Part shown: positions 9,700 through 18,968 of the stretch, in pieces | Layout: each line of letters begins with the position of its first letter | Numbering within the stretch: the first letter of the stretch is position 1 | Source of the DNA: an uncultured Thermoguttaceae bacterium | Lineage (GTDB): Bacteria; Planctomycetota; Planctomycetia; Pirellulales; Thermoguttaceae | Length of the DNA: 64,000 nucleotides | Assembly (NCBI GenBank): GCA_937951625.1 | Contig: CALFBP010000010.1 | Coordinates: 62,001 to 126,000, forward strand | Reading direction: 5' to 3' | Translations under genes and position numbers: made by a program | The notes under the pieces: model-generated | The model's database searches: none | The model's input: the letters and a program-made list of their open reading frames with translations, nothing else | Told to the model about the DNA's origin: nothing

Positions 9700-10392
9700 C
9701 TAGTTTTCGGGAAGCTCGTCGAGCTTGCCGTCCGCAACCTGCTGCAAGACAGGGCGGTTCAACAGCCGCACGCGATGAGTCCCCGTCTTGGCAATCAGGC
9801 CCGCATCCATCAAGCGGCGGATGCTGCGAGAAAAGGTCTCGGTGGTGAGATTCAAGTGGCTGGCCAAATGGCGATGCAGCGTTGGGAGCTTGACAGAGCC
9901 GTCGGCCGTGGACTTGGCATTCAGAAGATATCGGGCGACCCGGCCAATCGCGTCGCGCAGCATCACATCTTCGAGCAGAGAGACCAGATGCTTGATCCAG
10001 CGGGCCATGCCATGCACCAACTCGCGGCACAAAACAAGGTCCTCGTCCATCAACTCGCAAAACGCCTCCCCCGGCAGCAAAGCGCAAATGGTAGGCTCCA
10101 ACGCCTCGGCATGGGCAGGGCAGCGGAGTCCTTCGATGACGGCAACCTCGGCAAAGGTGTTGCCAGGCTCGATCATGTGCAGTACGTGCTCCTTGCCGCC
10201 ACGTCCAACCTTGAATATCCGCACCAGTCCACGGCCGACGATGAACATCCCAGGGCATTCGTCGCCTTGACGGAAGATCACCTGCCCTTTCGCGAATCGG
10301 CGAATTCGCGCTATCGTCGCCAAACGTTGGAACCGTCGGGTGTCGACCGAAGCGAACATCGGACAGGCTTGAAGAATTTCAGCGACGTTCAA
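9700..10392 (-). CDS. Crp/Fnr-family transcriptional regulator (Dnr-like)
   Basis: A 230-residue protein: cyclic-nucleotide-binding-fold sensor (about 10-125, with GQVIFRQGDECPGMFIVGRG and EPGNTFAEVAVIEG), a dimerisation helix, then a winged helix (about 150-220, HLASHLNLTTETFSRSIRRLMDAGLI) of HTH_Crp type. The four cysteines needed for an FNR [4Fe-4S] cluster are not arranged as in FNR, so it fits the Dnr/NO-sensing branch better than oxygen-sensing FNR. The start is TTG; an ATG 11 codons later would shorten the sensor domain. It diverges from hcp, and an FNR/DNR box lies between them. Confidence 0.9.
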   Translation of the reverse strand: MNVAEILQACPMFASVDTRRFQRLATIARIRRFAKGQVIFRQGDECPGMFIVGRGLVRIFKVGRGGKEHVLHMIEPGNTFAEVAVIEGLRCPAHAEALEPTICALLPGEAFCELMDEDLVLCRELVHGMARWIKHLVSLLEDVMLRDAIGRVARYLLNAKSTADGSVKLPTLHRHLASHLNLTTETFSRSIRRLMDAGLIAKTGTHRVRLLNRPVLQQVADGKLDELPEN

Positions 10393-10477
10393 GCTGCAAC
10401 CCTATCGGATTTCGACTTACCCATAACGGAGCGGCCGCCAACCTCCTGAAGAAGTCATCCAATTATTTTGTTCGCTG

Positions 10478-10491
10478 TTGACTTAGATCAA
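10478..10491. promoter_or_regulatory. FNR/DNR box upstream of hcp
   Basis: TTGACTTAGATCAA matches the FNR/DNR consensus TTGAT-N4-ATCAA at 9 of 10 defined positions. Its centre (10484.5) lies 41.5 bases before position 10526, the start point predicted from the -10 element TAAGAT. This is the classical class II activator spacing for this family. Confidence 0.72.
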
Positions 10492-10513
10492 GGGTACCGG
10501 GCCCACGCCACGT

Positions 10514-10519
10514 TAAGAT
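10514..10519 (+). promoter_or_regulatory. Candidate -10 element of hcp
   Basis: TAAGAT differs from TATAAT at two positions and lies 22 bases beyond the FNR/DNR box, with no recognisable -35 element. This is expected for a promoter depending on a Crp/Fnr activator at -41.5. The leader to the hcp ATG would be about 90 bases. Confidence 0.5.
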
Positions 10520-10614
10520 ATCGACAATGTGACCGCAAGCGGGCCACGATGCGGTTGGACGCATTCCCGCCGCGACGCATTCAACAAACCACCTTGGGAT
10601 CAGGAGTCAGCAAA

Positions 10615-11907
10615 ATGTTCTGCAATCAGTGCGAGCAGACTATTGGGGGAATCGGATGCACGACTAGCGTGGGGGTTTGTGGCAAAAACCCCGATGTCCA
10701 GTCGCTTCAAGAGACTTTGCTCTATGGGGTTAAGGGTATGGCGGCCTATGCCAACCATGCCCGGCGCTTGGGAAAAACCGATGAGTCAATTAGCGCGTTC
10801 ATCGAAGAGGCCCTGTTCGCAACCATGACCAACGTGAATTTCGACCTCGATTCACTCTTGGAGCTGGTTTTGGAGTGCGGCCGGAAGAATCTCAGGGCCA
10901 TGGAATTGCTCGATGCTGGTCACATTGAGCGTTTTGGCGAGCCTTCCCCCACGGAGGTTCGTGAGGGAACCTCCGCCGGGCCAGGAATTTTGATTACGGG
11001 CCACGACTTGCTGGATCTGGAGCATCTTCTCAAAGCGTGCGAGGGCACGGACGTCAAGGTTTACACCCATGGGGAGATGCTGCCCGCCCACATGTACCCC
11101 AAATTCCGTCAGCACCCCAATCTTGCGGGGCACTTTGGTGGGGCTTGGCAAAAGCAAAAGAGGGAGTTTGAGGAGTTCTCGGGTCCGGTGGTGGCTACCA
11201 CGAACTGCATTTTGATCCCCAAAGAGAGTTACGCCGATCGGGTGTTCACGACGCGCGTCACGGCGGTGCCGGGCGGGAAACGGATCCTCGATGACGATTT
11301 TTCCCCCGTCGTCGCCAAGGCCAAGCAATGCCCTCCGCTGCCCGAGGCGCCGGCTGGAGTTTCGACGATTGGCTTCCACCACAACGTGATCCTGAAGATG
11401 GCGGGCACGATCGTCCAGGCCGTCAAAGAGGGCAAGATTCGTCGCTTCTTCGTCATCGGGGGGTGCGACGGGGCGGAGCCGGGCCGCAATTACTTCCTCG
11501 ATTACGCCCAAGCCACCCCGCCCGATTCTTTCATCCTCACGCTCGGCTGCGGCAAATACCGCATCCGCGAGCACGATTACGGCACGCTGTTGGGCCTGCC
11601 CCGACTGTTGGACATGGGCCAGTGCAACAACGCCTATGGGGCGATCAAGGTGGCGATCGGTCTGGCCGAGGCCTTCGGGTGCTCGGTGAACGATCTCCCG
11701 CTCACCTTGGTGGTTTCGTGGTTCGAGCAAAAGGCTGTGGCCGTCCTGCTTACGCTACTGGCCTTGGGGGTGAAGCGGATCACCATCGGGCCGAACCCGC
11801 CAGCCTTCATCACGCCCAATATCTTCAAAATCCTTCAGCAGAATTACGATTTGCGGCTGACGGGGCGAAGCGCCGCCGAGGATTTGGCCGCGGTGTTGGC
11901 TGCCTGA
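10615..11907 (+). CDS. hcp: Hybrid cluster protein / hydroxylamine reductase
   Basis: The track ORF starts early at 10468; the ATG at 10615 follows AGGAG and begins with the conserved FCNQCEQT, giving 430 residues. The N-terminal [4Fe-4S] cysteines are spaced C-x2-C-x8-C-x6-C. All hybrid-cluster ligands of the family can be matched: His in ITGHD, Glu in THGEMLP, Cys in TTNCI, Cys in TLGCGKYRI, Cys in DMGQCNNAY, Cys in AFGCSVND and Glu in SWFEQKA. The length is well below the about 550 residues of class I, so this is the short class. Known activities are NO reduction and protein S-nitrosylase chemistry under anaerobic nitrosative stress. It is probably activated by the divergent Dnr-like regulator. 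Confidence 0.95.
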   Translation: MFCNQCEQTIGGIGCTTSVGVCGKNPDVQSLQETLLYGVKGMAAYANHARRLGKTDESISAFIEEALFATMTNVNFDLDSLLELVLECGRKNLRAMELLDAGHIERFGEPSPTEVREGTSAGPGILITGHDLLDLEHLLKACEGTDVKVYTHGEMLPAHMYPKFRQHPNLAGHFGGAWQKQKREFEEFSGPVVATTNCILIPKESYADRVFTTRVTAVPGGKRILDDDFSPVVAKAKQCPPLPEAPAGVSTIGFHHNVILKMAGTIVQAVKEGKIRRFFVIGGCDGAEPGRNYFLDYAQATPPDSFILTLGCGKYRIREHDYGTLLGLPRLLDMGQCNNAYGAIKVAIGLAEAFGCSVNDLPLTLVVSWFEQKAVAVLLTLLALGVKRITIGPNPPAFITPNIFKILQQNYDLRLTGRSAAEDLAAVLAA

Positions 11908-12161
11908 GCGTGATGCCCTCGCCGCGATGGGACTATTTAAGCCTCCCTTAACGCGGCAAATCGATCGTGGAACGGGGCGGGTACTGAAATCGCTGTCCCC
12001 ACCAGCCCGCCAACTCCAGGGATTGGCCGGGCGTCTGCTTCGTCCGGTGCCCGGTCGATCCCCAGGCCTTTCCCACCGTGACAGTGGTGGCTAGACTTCT
12101 TCAGGGTTCTACCCCTGCGACTCTGGAGACACCGTTTTTGACTTGATTGGGCCCCGTTCGC

Positions 12162-13325
12162 ATGTCTCGCGTGGTCCTTGCCATGTCCGGCGGCGTGGAT
12201 AGCAGCGTTGCCGCCTGGCTCTTGCGCGAGCAAGGCCACGAGGTCATTGGGCTTTTCATGCGACACGGCGTCCAGGCCGTGTCGCCCGATAACGACGAAG
12301 GCGCCGTTGGAAATCCGGGAAGGGATCGCGCTTTGACATCGCCCGCGTGCCTGCGGGGTGACGGCTGTGAACCGCCGCTTCGGTCTCGGGTACGCAAACA
12401 AGGTTGTTGCGCGGCGGCCGATGCCGCCGACGCGCGGCGCGTGGCGGAAAAGCTGGGGATTCCTTTCTACGCCTTGAACTTTGAAGAAGAGTTCCGCGGG
12501 ATCGTGGACTACTTCGTCGACGACTACCTCGCCGGACGCACGCCGAATCCCTGCATCGTCTGCAACACGCGACTGAAGTTCGGCAAGTTGTTCGACTACG
12601 CAGACAGCGTGGGCGCCCGTTTCGTGGCCACGGGACATTACGCACGGATCGTAGCTAGGCCCGGCGACGCGACTCCGGCATTGCTACGCGGAAAAGATAC
12701 GGCCAAGGACCAGTCCTATGTCCTCTTTGGCGTGCGTCGGGAATTGCTCGATCGACTGTGCCTGCCCGTCGGAGAATACACCAAGACGGAAATCCGCCGC
12801 ATGGCCTCCGAACTCGGGCTTCGCGTGGCAGAGAAGCCGGACAGCCAAGAGATCTGCTTCGTGCCCGACCAAGACCATGCCCGATTCGTGCGTGCCGCCC
12901 GACCTGAAAGGGACACTTCGGGCGAGATCGTGACCACGGAGGGCGAGGTGGTCGGGCGTCACTCAGGCCTGGAGAATTTCACCGTCGGGCAGCGCAAGGG
13001 GCTGGGCATCGCCTTCGGCGAGCGGCGGTACGTGGTGCGTTTGGAGGCGGACACCCGTCGGGTGGTGGTGGGCAAACACGCCGACCTGGCGCGACACGAA
13101 CTGATCGCGTCGAGCGCCAACTGGCTGATCGACCCGCCCAAGGCCCCTTTGACATGCCAGGTGAAGATCCGTTACCGCAGTGCGGCCAGAGAGGCCATGA
13201 TCGAGCCTCTGGGAACCGACCGCTTCCGCGTTCGTTTCGCGGAGCCTTGCCACGGCGTCGCCCCTGGGCAGGCCGCGGTGTGCTACGCCGGCGACCGCGT
13301 CCTCGGTGGCGGCTGGATCGAGTGA
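12162..13325 (+). CDS. mnmA: tRNA-specific 2-thiouridylase MnmA
   Basis: A 387-residue enzyme that thiolates U34 of tRNA Lys/Glu/Gln. The ATG at 12162 is chosen because the PP-loop SGGVDSS follows a few residues later; the track start at 12147 only adds five residues. The catalytic cysteines are in [11 protein letters not shown] and [10 protein letters not shown], and GHYARI and VGQRKGLGI are also canonical. Between the first beta-alpha unit (GLFMRHG) and [15 protein letters not shown] there is an insert of about 45 residues with several Cys ([21 protein letters not shown]) that enteric MnmA lacks. No clear Shine-Dalgarno is seen. Confidence 0.95.
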   Translation: MSRVVLAMSGGVDSSVAAWLLREQGHEVIGLFMRHGVQAVSPDNDEGAVGNPGRDRALTSPACLRGDGCEPPLRSRVRKQGCCAAADAADARRVAEKLGIPFYALNFEEEFRGIVDYFVDDYLAGRTPNPCIVCNTRLKFGKLFDYADSVGARFVATGHYARIVARPGDATPALLRGKDTAKDQSYVLFGVRRELLDRLCLPVGEYTKTEIRRMASELGLRVAEKPDSQEICFVPDQDHARFVRAARPERDTSGEIVTTEGEVVGRHSGLENFTVGQRKGLGIAFGERRYVVRLEADTRRVVVGKHADLARHELIASSANWLIDPPKAPLTCQVKIRYRSAAREAMIEPLGTDRFRVRFAEPCHGVAPGQAAVCYAGDRVLGGGWIE

Positions 13326-13523
13326 TCTGCTCGAAGGGCGACAAGGTCCTTTTCAGACCCCGTTTGGCGGCCCGGACCTTGCGGAGCGGCACGGCGTCGT
13401 CCTTGAGTCCCCTTCGCTTGAAGCGACCATTCACTTACAGAGCTGCCGCGAAGGGTTGCTTGGCTGCGACGCCTTGGCTATAAAGAGGCACGAAACCCGG
13501 ATCAAGAAATGGAGGATAGTCCT

Positions 13524-15683
13524 GTGACGAAGAACTACACCTTGGCTCTGTGCTCTTTTGCGCTGGTCTCGTTGGCTGCGACTATCGATGAGCAGCTTGT
13601 CCGCCCGATTTTTGCGGCAGATTTTTACGTTTCCGTCGCGGGGAACGATGCCTGGTCCGGCCGCCTGGAGCAGCCGAACGCGGACAAAACCGACGGCCCC
13701 GTGGCCACGATCGCCCGAGCCCAACAACTCGTCCGCGAATTAAAAGCGAAGGAACCGCAACGCGGGCAGCCGATCGTCGTTTCGATCGGCGGCGGGACAT
13801 ACTTTTTGCCGGAAACGATCGTCTTCCGGCCAGAGGATTCGGGCACGCCTGCGGCGCCGGTGATCTACGAGGCAGCAGCAGGCCAACGGCCCATCCTCAG
13901 CGGAGGCACTCGCATTTCCGGATGGCAGGTCGGGGCTGATGGGCGTTGGGAAGTCGTGCTAGACGAGGTCAAGGCGGGCAAATGGTCCTTCGCCCAGTTG
14001 TTCGTCAACGATCAGCGGCGCTTCCGCCCAAAGCTACCCAAGCAAGGCTACTACACCATTGCCGAGCAAGTGCCGCCTTCGCCAAAAACGCAAGGTCGAG
14101 GGGCTGACCGGTTCGGCTATTCCGGCGACGAACTCCGCGCGGATTGGGCCAACCGCGACGATGTCGAAGTTGTGGCATTTCACCATTGGGCCATTTCGCG
14201 GATGCGGATCGCCGAACTCGACACGGCCAAACGGATCGTCACCTTCACGGGCCAGACCTGGACCCCAGACGGCTGGGGGGCGTTTGCCAAAGGTCATCGG
14301 TTTTTCGTCGACAACGTTCGCGAGGCGCTCACTGAGCCGGGCCAGTGGTATTTGGACCGCCCCAATGGCCGCCTTACTTACATCCCGAAGCCGGGCGAAA
14401 AACCGGACGAGACGGTGGTCATCGCTCCGCGGCTGGAACAAATCGTGGCCTTCTTCGGGGACGTGAAGAACCGCCAATGGGTCCACGATATCCAACTCCG
14501 CGGCCTCACCTTGGCCCATAGCAACTGGGTGTTGCCCGCCAATGGGCAGTCTTTCCCGCAAGCCGAAGTCGGGCTCAATTCCGCCCTGGCCGCGCTCGGG
14601 GCCCGAAACATTCTCATCGACGGCTGCGCGGTGCGCCACACAGGGGCCTACGCCATGGCGTTTGGTATCGGCTGCCGCAACAACCGGGTGGAGAATTGCG
14701 AGATGGTCGATCTGGCCGGCGGCGGCGTCAAAATCGGTCACGCCGGCAGCGGCCTTTGGGAAGACAGTGACCGCGTGCCCGCCGATCCCGAGGAACTCGT
14801 TTCTCATCACACCGTCCGCAACTGCCTGATTGCCCACGCTGGCCGCTTGCATCCCGCGGCGATCGGGGTTTGGATCGGCCATTCGCCGCACAACGTGGTC
14901 GAGCACAACGACATCTTCGACTTGTACTACACCGCGGTTTCGGTGGGCTGGATCTGGGGTTACGCGCACAGCCACGCCCATCACAACGACATCGGATTCA
15001 ACCACATGCACACCATTGGCCAAGGCGTGCTTTCCGACATGGGGGGCGTGTACACGCTGGGCGTTTCCGAAGGCACCCGAGTCCACGATAACCACATCCA
15101 TGACGTAGAATCGTTCGACTACGGCGGCTGGGGGTTGTACACCGACGAGGGTTCGACCCACATTACCATGGAAAACAACTTGGTCTACCGCACGCGGACC
15201 GGCGGTTTCCACCAGCACTATGGCAAGGAAAACCGCATTCAAAACAACATCTTCGCCTTCGCCACCCAGCAGCAGCTTCAACGCACGCGAACCGAGGAAC
15301 ACCTCTCGTTCTGGTTTGAGCGGAACATCGTCTATTGGAACAATGCTTCGCCGCTGTTGGGCAGCAATTGGAACGACAACAATTTCAAGCTCGATTACAA
15401 CGTGTATTGGAATGCGGCGGGCCATCCGGTGACGTTCTTCGGCGGGGCGGACCTGGCCAAGTGGCGCAAAGAACGCAGTCAGGACCTGAACTCGGTGATC
15501 GCCGACCCGTTGTTCGTCGACGCCGCCTCGGGCAATTTCCAACTCAAGCCCGATTCGCCCGCTTTGAAGCTCGGCTTCAAGCCCTTCGACTACACCAAGG
15601 CCGGACGGCTCGGCCCGCCGGTGTTGACCAAGGACCTGCCGCCGGTTCCCCGAGGGTTTGAATCGCCGGTCCGGTCGGAGTAG
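13524..15683 (+). CDS. Secreted right-handed parallel beta-helix protein
   Basis: The track starts at an ATG at 13509, but GGAGGA at 13511-13516 sits correctly for the GTG at 13524, giving 719 residues. A signal peptide-like stretch (LALCSFALVSLAATI) is followed by DFYVSVAGNDAWSG, the usual opening of planctomycete and Bacteroidetes beta-helix proteins. A long run of short turns rich in Asn/His (VRNCLIAHAG, VEHNDIFDLY, HAHHNDIGFN, MENNLVYRT) marks the pectate-lyase-like coils from about 300 to 620. Family members bind or cleave polysaccharides. No catalytic site can be assigned. Confidence 0.85.
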   Translation: MTKNYTLALCSFALVSLAATIDEQLVRPIFAADFYVSVAGNDAWSGRLEQPNADKTDGPVATIARAQQLVRELKAKEPQRGQPIVVSIGGGTYFLPETIVFRPEDSGTPAAPVIYEAAAGQRPILSGGTRISGWQVGADGRWEVVLDEVKAGKWSFAQLFVNDQRRFRPKLPKQGYYTIAEQVPPSPKTQGRGADRFGYSGDELRADWANRDDVEVVAFHHWAISRMRIAELDTAKRIVTFTGQTWTPDGWGAFAKGHRFFVDNVREALTEPGQWYLDRPNGRLTYIPKPGEKPDETVVIAPRLEQIVAFFGDVKNRQWVHDIQLRGLTLAHSNWVLPANGQSFPQAEVGLNSALAALGARNILIDGCAVRHTGAYAMAFGIGCRNNRVENCEMVDLAGGGVKIGHAGSGLWEDSDRVPADPEELVSHHTVRNCLIAHAGRLHPAAIGVWIGHSPHNVVEHNDIFDLYYTAVSVGWIWGYAHSHAHHNDIGFNHMHTIGQGVLSDMGGVYTLGVSEGTRVHDNHIHDVESFDYGGWGLYTDEGSTHITMENNLVYRTRTGGFHQHYGKENRIQNNIFAFATQQQLQRTRTEEHLSFWFERNIVYWNNASPLLGSNWNDNNFKLDYNVYWNAAGHPVTFFGGADLAKWRKERSQDLNSVIADPLFVDAASGNFQLKPDSPALKLGFKPFDYTKAGRLGPPVLTKDLPPVPRGFESPVRSE

Positions 15684-15835
15684 TTTCACGAGTCTGACCT
15701 TCGTGCCGCCGAACGGCCGCGTTTTTGAGGGGCATTCGTCGCGGCGGCAAGAAGAGAACGTTCCACGATTCGCACAAAGTTCACCGCAACGCCACAAGTT
15801 CGGTGCGCGGGTTGATTACTTCTTGAAAGTTCGTC

Positions 15836-17257
15836 ATGACCGATTTCCGTGTCGAACGCGATAGCATGGGCGAGGTCCGCTTGCCCGCGGCAGCCTACTA
15901 CGGCGCCCAAACCCAACGGGCGGTGGAAAATTTTCCTATCTCGGGGCAGACTTTGCCGAAAGAACTGATTCATGCCTTGGGGCTCGTGAAATGGGCCGCG
16001 GCCGAGGCCAATCGAGATCTGGGACGACTGACCGGCACGGGTAAGCGGCCGCTGAGCGAGCGGGAGGTCGAGGCCCTCGTGGCCGCCTGCCGTGAGGTCG
16101 CCGAGGGACGCTGGGACGATCAGTTCCCCGTCGACGTGTACCAGACCGGTTCCGGCACGTCGAGCAACATGAACGCCAATGAGGTGATCGCCAATCGGGC
16201 CATCGAGCTTGCCGGTGGGGATCGCTTCCAGATCGAAAAGCCTATTCACCCCAACGACCACGTGAACATGGGCCAGTCGACAAACGACATGTTCCCCACT
16301 GCGATTCACGTGGCCGTGGCCGTGGCCATCGACCGGCAGTTGATTCCCGCCCTAGAAACGGCGCGGTCGATCCTTGCGGCGAAGTCATCGCAATGGGCCG
16401 ACATATTGAAGATCGGGCGGACGCACCTGGCCGACGCCACACCGCTGACCTTGGGGCAGGAAATCGGCGGCATGGCCCGGCAACTGGAGCTTTCGATCGA
16501 GCGGGCCCGTCAGGCGATCCAAGCCCTTCGCGAGCTGCCCGCGGGCGGCACGGCCGTCGGTACCGGCATCAATACCCATCCCGAATTCGGTCGCCGCGTG
16601 GCCGAATTCCTGTCGCGATGCACCGGACTGCCCTTCGTCGAAGCGGCGAATCACTTCGAGGCCAATGCCCAACGCGACGCCCTGGTGGAGTGCCACGGCC
16701 ATTTGCGGACCGTGGCGACCACGCTGTTCAACGTGGCCAACAACATCCGCTGGTTGGCCTCCGGTCCGCGCTGCGCCTTCTACGAAATCCAGCTTCCCGA
16801 TCTCCAACCGGGCAGCTCCATCATGCCCGGCAAGGTCAATCCCGTGCTTTGCGAAAGCCTGATGCAAGTCGCCGCGCGGGTCATGGGGAACGATCAGACG
16901 ATCGCCCTCTGCGGGGCGGCTGGCGGACAATTCCAACTCAACATCATGATGCCGGTCATGGCACATGCGGCCTTGGAAAGCGTTCGACTCATGGCCGCCG
17001 CAACCAAGGCCTTTGCCGAACTCTGCCTGCACGGCATGGAAGCCAACCGCGAGGTCTGCTTGGCCGGCGTGGAGAAAAGCCTCTCCATGGTCACCGGGTT
17101 GAATCTGTACATCGGCTACCAACAGGCAGCCGCCTTGGCGAAAGAGGCCTTTGCCACGGGCAAAACGATCCGCGAACTCTGCCGCGAAAAGAAAATCCTG
17201 CCCGAAGACCAACTCGAACAGGCCCTCGATCCTTGGCGCATGACCCGACCGGGTTAG
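15836..17257 (+). CDS. fumC: Class II fumarate hydratase
   Basis: A 473-residue, oxygen-stable TCA-cycle enzyme interconverting fumarate and malate. TGSGTSSNMNANEVIANRA, GRTHLADATPLTLGQE with the catalytic His region, and the superfamily signature GSSIMPGKVNP are all intact, as is the C-terminal domain (TGLNLYIGYQQAA). Length matches bacterial FumC (about 465). It ends 43 bases from the stop of the convergent LarA-like gene. Aspartase is a possible alternative, but the THLADATPL segment fits fumarase. Confidence 0.95.
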   Translation: MTDFRVERDSMGEVRLPAAAYYGAQTQRAVENFPISGQTLPKELIHALGLVKWAAAEANRDLGRLTGTGKRPLSEREVEALVAACREVAEGRWDDQFPVDVYQTGSGTSSNMNANEVIANRAIELAGGDRFQIEKPIHPNDHVNMGQSTNDMFPTAIHVAVAVAIDRQLIPALETARSILAAKSSQWADILKIGRTHLADATPLTLGQEIGGMARQLELSIERARQAIQALRELPAGGTAVGTGINTHPEFGRRVAEFLSRCTGLPFVEAANHFEANAQRDALVECHGHLRTVATTLFNVANNIRWLASGPRCAFYEIQLPDLQPGSSIMPGKVNPVLCESLMQVAARVMGNDQTIALCGAAGGQFQLNIMMPVMAHAALESVRLMAAATKAFAELCLHGMEANREVCLAGVEKSLSMVTGLNLYIGYQQAAALAKEAFATGKTIRELCREKKILPEDQLEQALDPWRMTRPG

Positions 17258-17300
17258 GCGAGTAGGCGTTACGGGACAATCCGCCCGCGAAAACGCCGAA

Positions 17301-18572
17301 TCACCGCCACGATTTGACGGTGGGCAGATGGCCATGGGCGTCGAGGGGGAGGTCGCGCAGGGGAGTGAGCACCTCCAGGTCGTCGCGGTGGCGGGCCTCC
17401 TCGAAGTAGGCCGCCGAGCATTCGATTTCGGCCAATTCCAGGGTGTTCGAAATCCACAAGAGCCGGGCGTTGGCGGGTTCGACCAAACCGATCGTCCCCA
17501 AGGCCACATCGAGGATTTCCCGATCGGTTTCGTAATCCAACGGTGTCATGGCGGCCGCGAGGTGGCTTGCGGTAATCGCGTTGAGCCGGGTCGCTAGGAC
17601 ATCCATCTCGCGAAGCACTTGGCTCTTGCAGAACTCCGCACAGCCTAAGCCGACGGCGTTGCCGTGAGTCGCCTTGGTCAAGCCGCGGACCACGATGATT
17701 TTGACCTTCGGTACTTCGCCCTCCACGGCCTTATGATCGTCGAACTTTCGGCCCACCACGTTCGTGTCCAGGCCCGTCCCGCTGATGTCCTTGCCGATTT
17801 CGTCGATCAAAAGCACGTCGACCTGACTGAAGGGAAGCCTGGCCATCCACTGTTTGGCCAGGCGGAGGAGTTCTTTTTCGCGAGACTCGATATCCTCGGG
17901 CGCGATGGCTTCGATTCGTGCCGTCTGGTCGAAGGCGTTTTCTACGATCGCCACTCCGGCGACGATACGGCACCGCCGGATCACCTCCCCCGCCACGCTG
18001 CGGATGATCTGGCCGAAGCTATAGTCTTGGATCGCCCGATGGTAAATCGTGGCGCCCGCGCACTTGCCCAAGCCGATGAGCATCATCTTCATGAGTCCGC
18101 TTTCGATGTCGCCCACGAAGCGGGTATGGGGCTTGATGCGGTTGCAGACCACCACGTGATCGGCCTGGAAGGCATGGCGGTCGAAATGGACGGGAAAGCC
18201 TTCGGCCGTCTGGCAAACGACGACCGTCTCCATGCTGGAGCGGATCGGGCAACCGACGAAGGATTCGGTGACGCCATAGGATTCGATGACCGCCCGTTGC
18301 CCCTCGGCTGTCGCCCCCCCGTGACTGCCCATGGCCGGCACGATGAACGGCTCGGCCCCCAGATTTTGGAAATGCCGAACGATGGCCCGAAGAATCACCG
18401 CAATGTTGGCCACCCCGCGACTGCCCGCGGTGATCGCCACCGCTTGCCCTGGCCGCACTTTCTGTCTCAAATTCAGCTTGGAAAGCTCGGTCTCGACAGT
18501 CTCCGCGATATCCGCCACGCGCGGCGCAGCAAACTTCTGCCGTACCCGGAACATTTGAGGGTAGCCAGGCAT
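17301..18572 (-). CDS. LarA-like nickel-pincer racemase/epimerase family protein
   Basis: A 423-residue protein of the lactate racemase (LarA, DUF2088) superfamily. Residues that can be matched by eye to L. plantarum LarA are a His in GSHGG (H108 region), the His of NRIKPHT (H174 region), a Lys 13 residues later in SGLMK (Lys184, the pincer attachment) and a His exactly 16 residues after it in TIYH (Ni ligand His200). If the cofactor is present, the protein should racemise or epimerise a 2-hydroxyacid. The substrate is unknown, and no larBCE cofactor genes are in the window. It starts 12 bases after the DUF2905 gene and is probably co-transcribed with it. Confidence 0.83.
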   Translation of the reverse strand: MPGYPQMFRVRQKFAAPRVADIAETVETELSKLNLRQKVRPGQAVAITAGSRGVANIAVILRAIVRHFQNLGAEPFIVPAMGSHGGATAEGQRAVIESYGVTESFVGCPIRSSMETVVVCQTAEGFPVHFDRHAFQADHVVVCNRIKPHTRFVGDIESGLMKMMLIGLGKCAGATIYHRAIQDYSFGQIIRSVAGEVIRRCRIVAGVAIVENAFDQTARIEAIAPEDIESREKELLRLAKQWMARLPFSQVDVLLIDEIGKDISGTGLDTNVVGRKFDDHKAVEGEVPKVKIIVVRGLTKATHGNAVGLGCAEFCKSQVLREMDVLATRLNAITASHLAAAMTPLDYETDREILDVALGTIGLVEPANARLLWISNTLELAEIECSAAYFEEARHRDDLEVLTPLRDLPLDAHGHLPTVKSWR

Positions 18573-18584
18573 TGCATGGATTTC

Positions 18585-18803
18585 CTAACGGCGTAAAAAC
18601 AAAAAGACGAGATTCAGCAACACAGTCAGGACCACGCTCACAAGGATACTCGTCGTGACGGGAAAATAGAACGACCACCCTTCGCCGCGGAGCCGCACAT
18701 CGCCTGGCAGACGCCCTAGCGGGAGGCCAAAATGTTCCACCAACCAGATCGCGCCCCCCACTGCGATCAACACGACGCCAAAAATCAAAATCCACTTGCC
18801 CAT
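18585..18803 (-). CDS. DUF2905 small membrane protein
   Basis: A 72-residue protein from the ATG at 18803; the track start is an upstream TTG that adds six residues without benefit. Two transmembrane segments flank a short loop: WILIFGVVLIAVGGAIWLV and SILVSVVLTVLLNLVFLFL. The loop GRLPGDVRLRGEG is the conserved DUF2905 core. Function is unknown in the family. It precedes the LarA-like gene by 12 bases. Confidence 0.88.
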   Translation of the reverse strand: MGKWILIFGVVLIAVGGAIWLVEHFGLPLGRLPGDVRLRGEGWSFYFPVTTSILVSVVLTVLLNLVFLFLRR

Positions 18804-18953
18804 GATGACACAATGGTTCAAAACTCGCCGTTTTTGCCCTCAACCCCCTCAGGCAGCCACCGGCTCGGAGTTCTGAACCCCTGATGATCGCGGGGACCGG
18901 CTCGCTTGTCAAGCAGTCCGAAAACCGACCTATCACGAAAAGGAGCACAAGTC

Positions 18954-18960
18954 GAAGGAG
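18954..18960 (+). promoter_or_regulatory. Shine-Dalgarno deciding the GTG start at 18969
   Basis: GAAGGAG lies eight bases before GTG 18969. No comparable site precedes the track start at 18906, so the MttB-like protein is annotated from the GTG. Confidence 0.7.
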
Positions 18961-18968
18961 CAAAAATC

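Noticed and set aside
12072-12092. Hairpin CCACC...GGTGG upstream of mnmA as a terminator of hcp
   Set aside because: The stem is short, there is no T-run and it lies far from the hcp stop.
14034-15797. 587-residue minus-strand ORF
   Set aside because: Antisense shadow of the beta-helix gene; it has no recognisable motif.
18821-18968. Cobalamin riboswitch before the MttB-like gene
   Set aside because: No B12-box sequence (GCCACTG-type core) and no supporting fold were found.
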